From: Sitta carolinensis | Taxonomy: Eukaryota; Chordata; Aves; Passeriformes; Sittidae | Length of the DNA stretch: 64,000 nucleotides | NCBI GenBank assembly: GCA_032173965.1 | Contig: JAVUNC010000004.1 | Location: forward strand, 20,995,001-21,059,000 | Reading direction: 5' to 3' | Shown here: piece after piece, positions 60,116 through 64,000 of the stretch | Numbering within the stretch: the stretch's first letter is position 1 | Layout: each line of letters opens with the position of its first letter | The notes under the pieces: generated by a model | What the model was told of the DNA's origin: nothing | The model's database searches: none | Seen by the model: only the letters and a program-made list of their open reading frames with translations | Made by a program: the position numbers and the translations under genes

Positions 60116-62471
60116 TCAAGTTTAACTCATCACTCCTGCCTTGGTCCCTCCAGCAGTGAACTCTCAAACCTGATCTCTCTAGTACCAACTCAGGCTTATG
60201 GCCTCCCCAGTATTTGGCTCCCAGAACTCTTTTTCTGCTCATTGGTGAGTCTGATTTTCTTGCAGTGATTGCCCACACTGACCTACACAACCACAAACTA
60301 TGTATATTTTACTGAGTATATAAGAAGACAGTAAAACTTCTCAGTTTCAGAAGATTTATATAAGGACTTCAATTATCTAAAAGGAGTTCAGGCAATACAT
60401 TCAATTACATGAGACATTTCTCAGCTTATTCAAAAAATGTTCTATATTTGTACTTTTTATTTCTGTCAGCTAGTTTACTATGAGTCATTTTAAGCAGAAT
60501 TGTAATCCTCTTTTCTCTCTAAAAAAAACCCCTTGCTGATAAATTTGAAAAGGTGAAAAAAATGTAAGCAGCATAACATTGGACAAGAAATAACTTGTCA
60601 TAAAATGTAGACATATGTTTGTTAAAATGGAAACTCTCTAGTAAAATCCACCAGAATTTTAATTTCTCCAAAGATTTCCACTGTTTTAGGACTTCTCTTA
60701 AAATAACTTAAATATTTCCAACATGGATTTACAATAAGCCAGATAATAGTGATTGCAAGATAAAACTTTTATCCAAAAGCCTTATGAACATTGTTACAAA
60801 AAAATTTACCATCTTTTAAGACTTTATTAGCATTTGCCTCTTAAAAAAGTATACAATGGACTCTAAGTATTTTCCATAACCTATATACAAATGCAATCAG
60901 TATAAAAGAAAATACTTAAGTTCTTTATAAACATATCCAAGTATTCTGAATTATCCTCTGAAATTCTTGAAGATAACATTTGAAAAGCCCTCACAAAATC
61001 TTGATGTTATCTACAATTCAGTAATAAGAAAATACTTGAATCAGAATTGAAAACTGATATATATGACATATGGTCCAAACACCTTACAAGTGAATATTAT
61101 CCACCATTCATATAGTTATCTAAATATCAGCATTTTTGAGAATCTTGTGTTGGTTTGAGCACATAAAACTTTAATCTAGATTTACTGGTTTTCTTTGAAG
61201 TGCAATAAATTTGAAAATTTACTCAGTGAATAGAGTCTGTTTTATAATCTTATGATTGTATGCAGTCCTGAAGAAAATCCAATGCATTAATCTCAATGTT
61301 CAAACTACAAAGAAAGAAACCAGCTTCCTTTTTTTTTTTTTTTTTTTTTTTTAATAAAAGTAGACATACAGAAGAATGTTAAATTCAACGTAAAGAATAT
61401 ACAAAAAGTGGAAATTGCTTAACCGTAACTTCAAATCTCACTTAAGCCTAGGTCTGTGAGCTTTTCTGCAGATTCTCCAAACACTTGTTGATTTCTTCTG
61501 CAAGCAAGGACAGGAAAATTTATGAAAACAATTAGTGTCTCCTTATTTCAGTCTAAGTAAAAAATATGGAATAATTTTGTTTCAGAACTTTTCTTTTGGG
61601 AATAATCATTATTATAATCAGTTAGATTCAGGTTAAGGGTGAAACAGATGACATCAGAAGCATTGAAGCTTGAGAATAAATCTGGAGACAAAAATAACCT
61701 GGCAGAGAAAATTTTAAGTAAAACATTTAGGCAATTTGTACATGCCTTTAAACACCTGTGGTCTGCCAATATACAACTGTGTTTTCATCTTGGGTAGTAC
61801 TGGCATACCTAGAACTACCAAACAAGGGAGCATTTTCAATGTACAGAGTTTTTCAAAACTGTACATTTCAAACATGTATAGTAAGATTATAAAAGGCCCT
61901 TTCCAAAGCTTGTGCTTTCAGATGTCAAAGATTTTTTTATATTGCCCTTTTCTCTGCATATCTTGAAATAGTTTTTTAAATTTTGACAATACAATTCTAT
62001 GAATTAAAGATAAAATCCTACCCCTTGAACATTAGATTTAGTCTCCATAATGTTGTTGACACTGCTGATTTGCTTTTTGTCTTTATATACCTTTTAAAAG
62101 CCATTATTGCAATTCTATGTTGCATGACATTTTGAGTAGCCTTTTATACCTGTTCAATGTGAATGCAAACAGATGTAATTTTATTAGGTTTTGATTAATG
62201 CATTGTGTGCTCAGCAGTAAATCCCCAGAGAGGAGACAGGACTGTGAACTGTCATGGCAATCATCTTTATGAGAAGGGTAGAAGTGGTGAGTGAGTTTGC
62301 AATGGGATTATCATAATTTCCTGTTTTATACATTTTTCTCAGTCTCAGTTTCAAATGGTTTTAGCTATCTGATTTCCATTAAAGTCAGTTGGAGTCATGT
62401 GGCTTTAATACCACATGTCACTAGGCAATGCAGGTGAAATGATTGTGGATAGCGTAATTGTCTAAGAATTT
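60116..62471. other. A+T-rich noncoding sequence
   Basis: After the unassigned stretch to 60300 this is unique-looking DNA with a run of 24 T at 61329-61352. The segment 62150-62460 has unusually balanced composition and homeodomain/POU-like sites (ATTAATGCAT near 62190) but cannot be called an enhancer from sequence alone. No gene seen. Confidence 0.55.
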
Positions 62472-62550
62472 TCAGAATCACAGAACATTATAGGTTGGAA
62501 TTGACCCACAAGGCCTATCAAGTCCAGCTCTTAAGTGAATGGCCCTTATA
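62472..62550 (-). mobile_element. TguSINE1-type SINE or related CR1 tail, minus strand
   Basis: TCAGAATCACAGAACATTAT, then TTGACCCACAAGGCCTATCA, and then AGTCCAGCTCTTAAGTGAATGG correspond to the reverse-complemented TguSINE1 tail, including the CTTAAGTGAATGG joint to the tRNA-like head. The tRNA-like head itself is missing or unrecognisable after about 62550, so it is 5'-truncated. Confidence 0.7.
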
Positions 62551-64000
62551 TCCTTCCAGTAGATTTCTCATCTATGCTATATGCATAGACTTCATTGTGT
62601 TTAAAATCTGATTTCTCCCTGGTATTAAACAAATTTAAAATAGCAAGCCTTGGAAGAACTTTTATAGTGAGTGTGGACAGCTTTTTAATTCTGGAAGGCT
62701 AATAGCTACAGAACTCTAATAAAGCTAAAATAAACAGGTATGCTAGAATATCTGGTGTAATAATTGAGTGATAATAGCAGGATTCTGCTATTTTATGAGG
62801 CTATGATCCTGATCCCAAACTATGAGGCTGAAGAATGAACACTTTATTCCAATATCAGAACTACATTATTACCTCATGAAACAGTGCAACAGCACACTAC
62901 TGGTAAGATATGATTAGTATTAGTGTTACAGTAGCTTTTTGTACTTTTAAACTGTTTATCCAGCTTAGTGAAAATCTGATTAGAGCTATATGTAATTTAT
63001 GGATGCATAGGGTGAGATGGTAATGAGTTTGGTACTGGATAAATACGTAAAACAACACAAAACTGCATGAAACAGTTCTACTTTGAAAATATATTCACAT
63101 AACTTTGAAAGTAAAATGAAAAATAAGAGTAATAATGCTTTTTTTCTGTTTGCATACAGCTGTGGGACTATTGACTTACACTATGCCTTTAGTCACTCAG
63201 TGAGGTAAAATGCATAAAGCAGAAAATGCTGCCTTAGGGTTGGTTGATCTGCAAGCATCTATATTTTGCACTACTCATCTGAATAGTCATAATGAAGTCA
63301 ATGAAGCTACTCAGATATGCAAAAGTATCCATACATATTAGAAGATTCAGGGTCAGGATTGTAATTCCCTGTTGATCTTACTTAGAGTATTTTGATATTA
63401 GAAAATATGAATAAACCCTTCTCATTACCAAAGCTAAATGAACCTATGTTGGAAGGCAGTTGCTGGCTGTAGACTATCCACTCAAGCTGGGATAGTTACA
63501 CCATGCTAATGGCCAATGCAGAAAGCATGTTACATGCAGAGAATTATACCCTGCTTGTCACCTGTAGGCAGGCTCCACTTCATTCTTAGTCCAAGAATGC
63601 TTGTTTAAAATAACAAAACTCATGGCCTTCCTCTCTGTGCTGGTAAGCTAATTTGCTATAACAAATTCACCAATACTTTTTTGATAAGATGTCTTCTGCT
63701 GTCCAGCAATTAAACATCTCAGAAATTACCAGGTTCTTCTCTAGCTACTTTTCAAAAAGCGAACTGGTTGAAGAGGAATGATAAAAATCTATCTCCAGCT
63801 ATAATGAAATGTAAGTTTTTTTGAATTTAAATATCTACTTTGTGCATTATGGCATCTGTCCAGTTCATGAAAGATTTCACTACAAAATTAATTCAGTATA
63901 AAATATTATGAAGGACTAGCTACATTTGAGCATGCTTTCAATATTCAGAACAAGAAGAGAAATATCATACAATGATCCAACCAACTAACATATCCTTCCC
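62551..64000. other. A+T-rich noncoding sequence to window end
   Basis: Unique-looking DNA with stops in all frames and no recognisable repeat, RNA gene or exon. Confidence 0.6.

Noticed and set aside
1..64000. CRISPR arrays, operons, ribosome binding sites, bacterial replicon features
   Set aside because: No regularly spaced repeats or compact coding layout are present. The sequence is vertebrate nuclear DNA, so these categories do not apply.

Overview
This window looks like nuclear DNA of a songbird or other passerine. No protein-coding exon, rRNA gene, functional tRNA gene or CRISPR array could be supported. The background is A+T-rich, stop-dense, single-copy sequence of the kind found in avian intergenic deserts or very long introns. 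The bird assignment rests on many CR1 LINE 3' ends with their (ATTCTGTG)n-type tails and on several classes of avian endogenous retroviral LTRs. Passerine is suggested by two SINE copies of the TguSINE1 type (tRNA-derived head, CR1-like tail). All repeat names come from recalled family resemblance, not from a database search.

Layout. 1-960: a retroviral LTR (71-639, minus) against a very G+C-rich island (640-955). 960-8400: unique sequence with LTRs at 1830-2358 (+), 4496-5057 (-) and 7496-7998 (+), and CR1 pieces at 7150-7222 and 8014-8370. 8400-17000: mostly unique, with a (CA)n/A-rich block and a 260-bp polypyrimidine tract. 17030-18261: a CR1 fragment split by a SINE, followed by a CR1 tail in the opposite orientation. 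18262-26320: mostly unique, with a CCAAT/CCAAT/TATA cluster near 20.7 kb and an LTR cut off by a CR1 at 22978-23590. 26320-38150: a CR1 ORF fragment, then unique sequence and microsatellites. 38150-43550: the densest repeat block, with a CpG-rich LTR fragment, a CR1, four abutting LTR pieces (39655-40917) and a 1.28-kb solo LTR with a perfect 5-bp target-site duplication (42264-43547). 43550-54400: CR1 copies, one of them (51922-52575) split by a solo LTR, and one weaker LTR candidate. 54399-55821: a long minus-strand LTR related to the one at 42 kb. 55822-64000: unique sequence with an LTR 3' portion (59680-60115) and a SINE tail (62472-62550).

There is no gene network to describe. The content is a layered record of retrotransposon insertion: old CR1s interrupted by SINEs and LTRs, and LTRs interrupted or abutted by other LTRs. 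No gag, pol or env reading frame adjoins any LTR, so the LTRs appear to be solitary or truncated. No previously undescribed gene system was recognised. The items most worth checking are the GC island beside the first LTR, the four-LTR pile-up, the two datable nested insertions and the promoter-like cluster at 20.7 kb.
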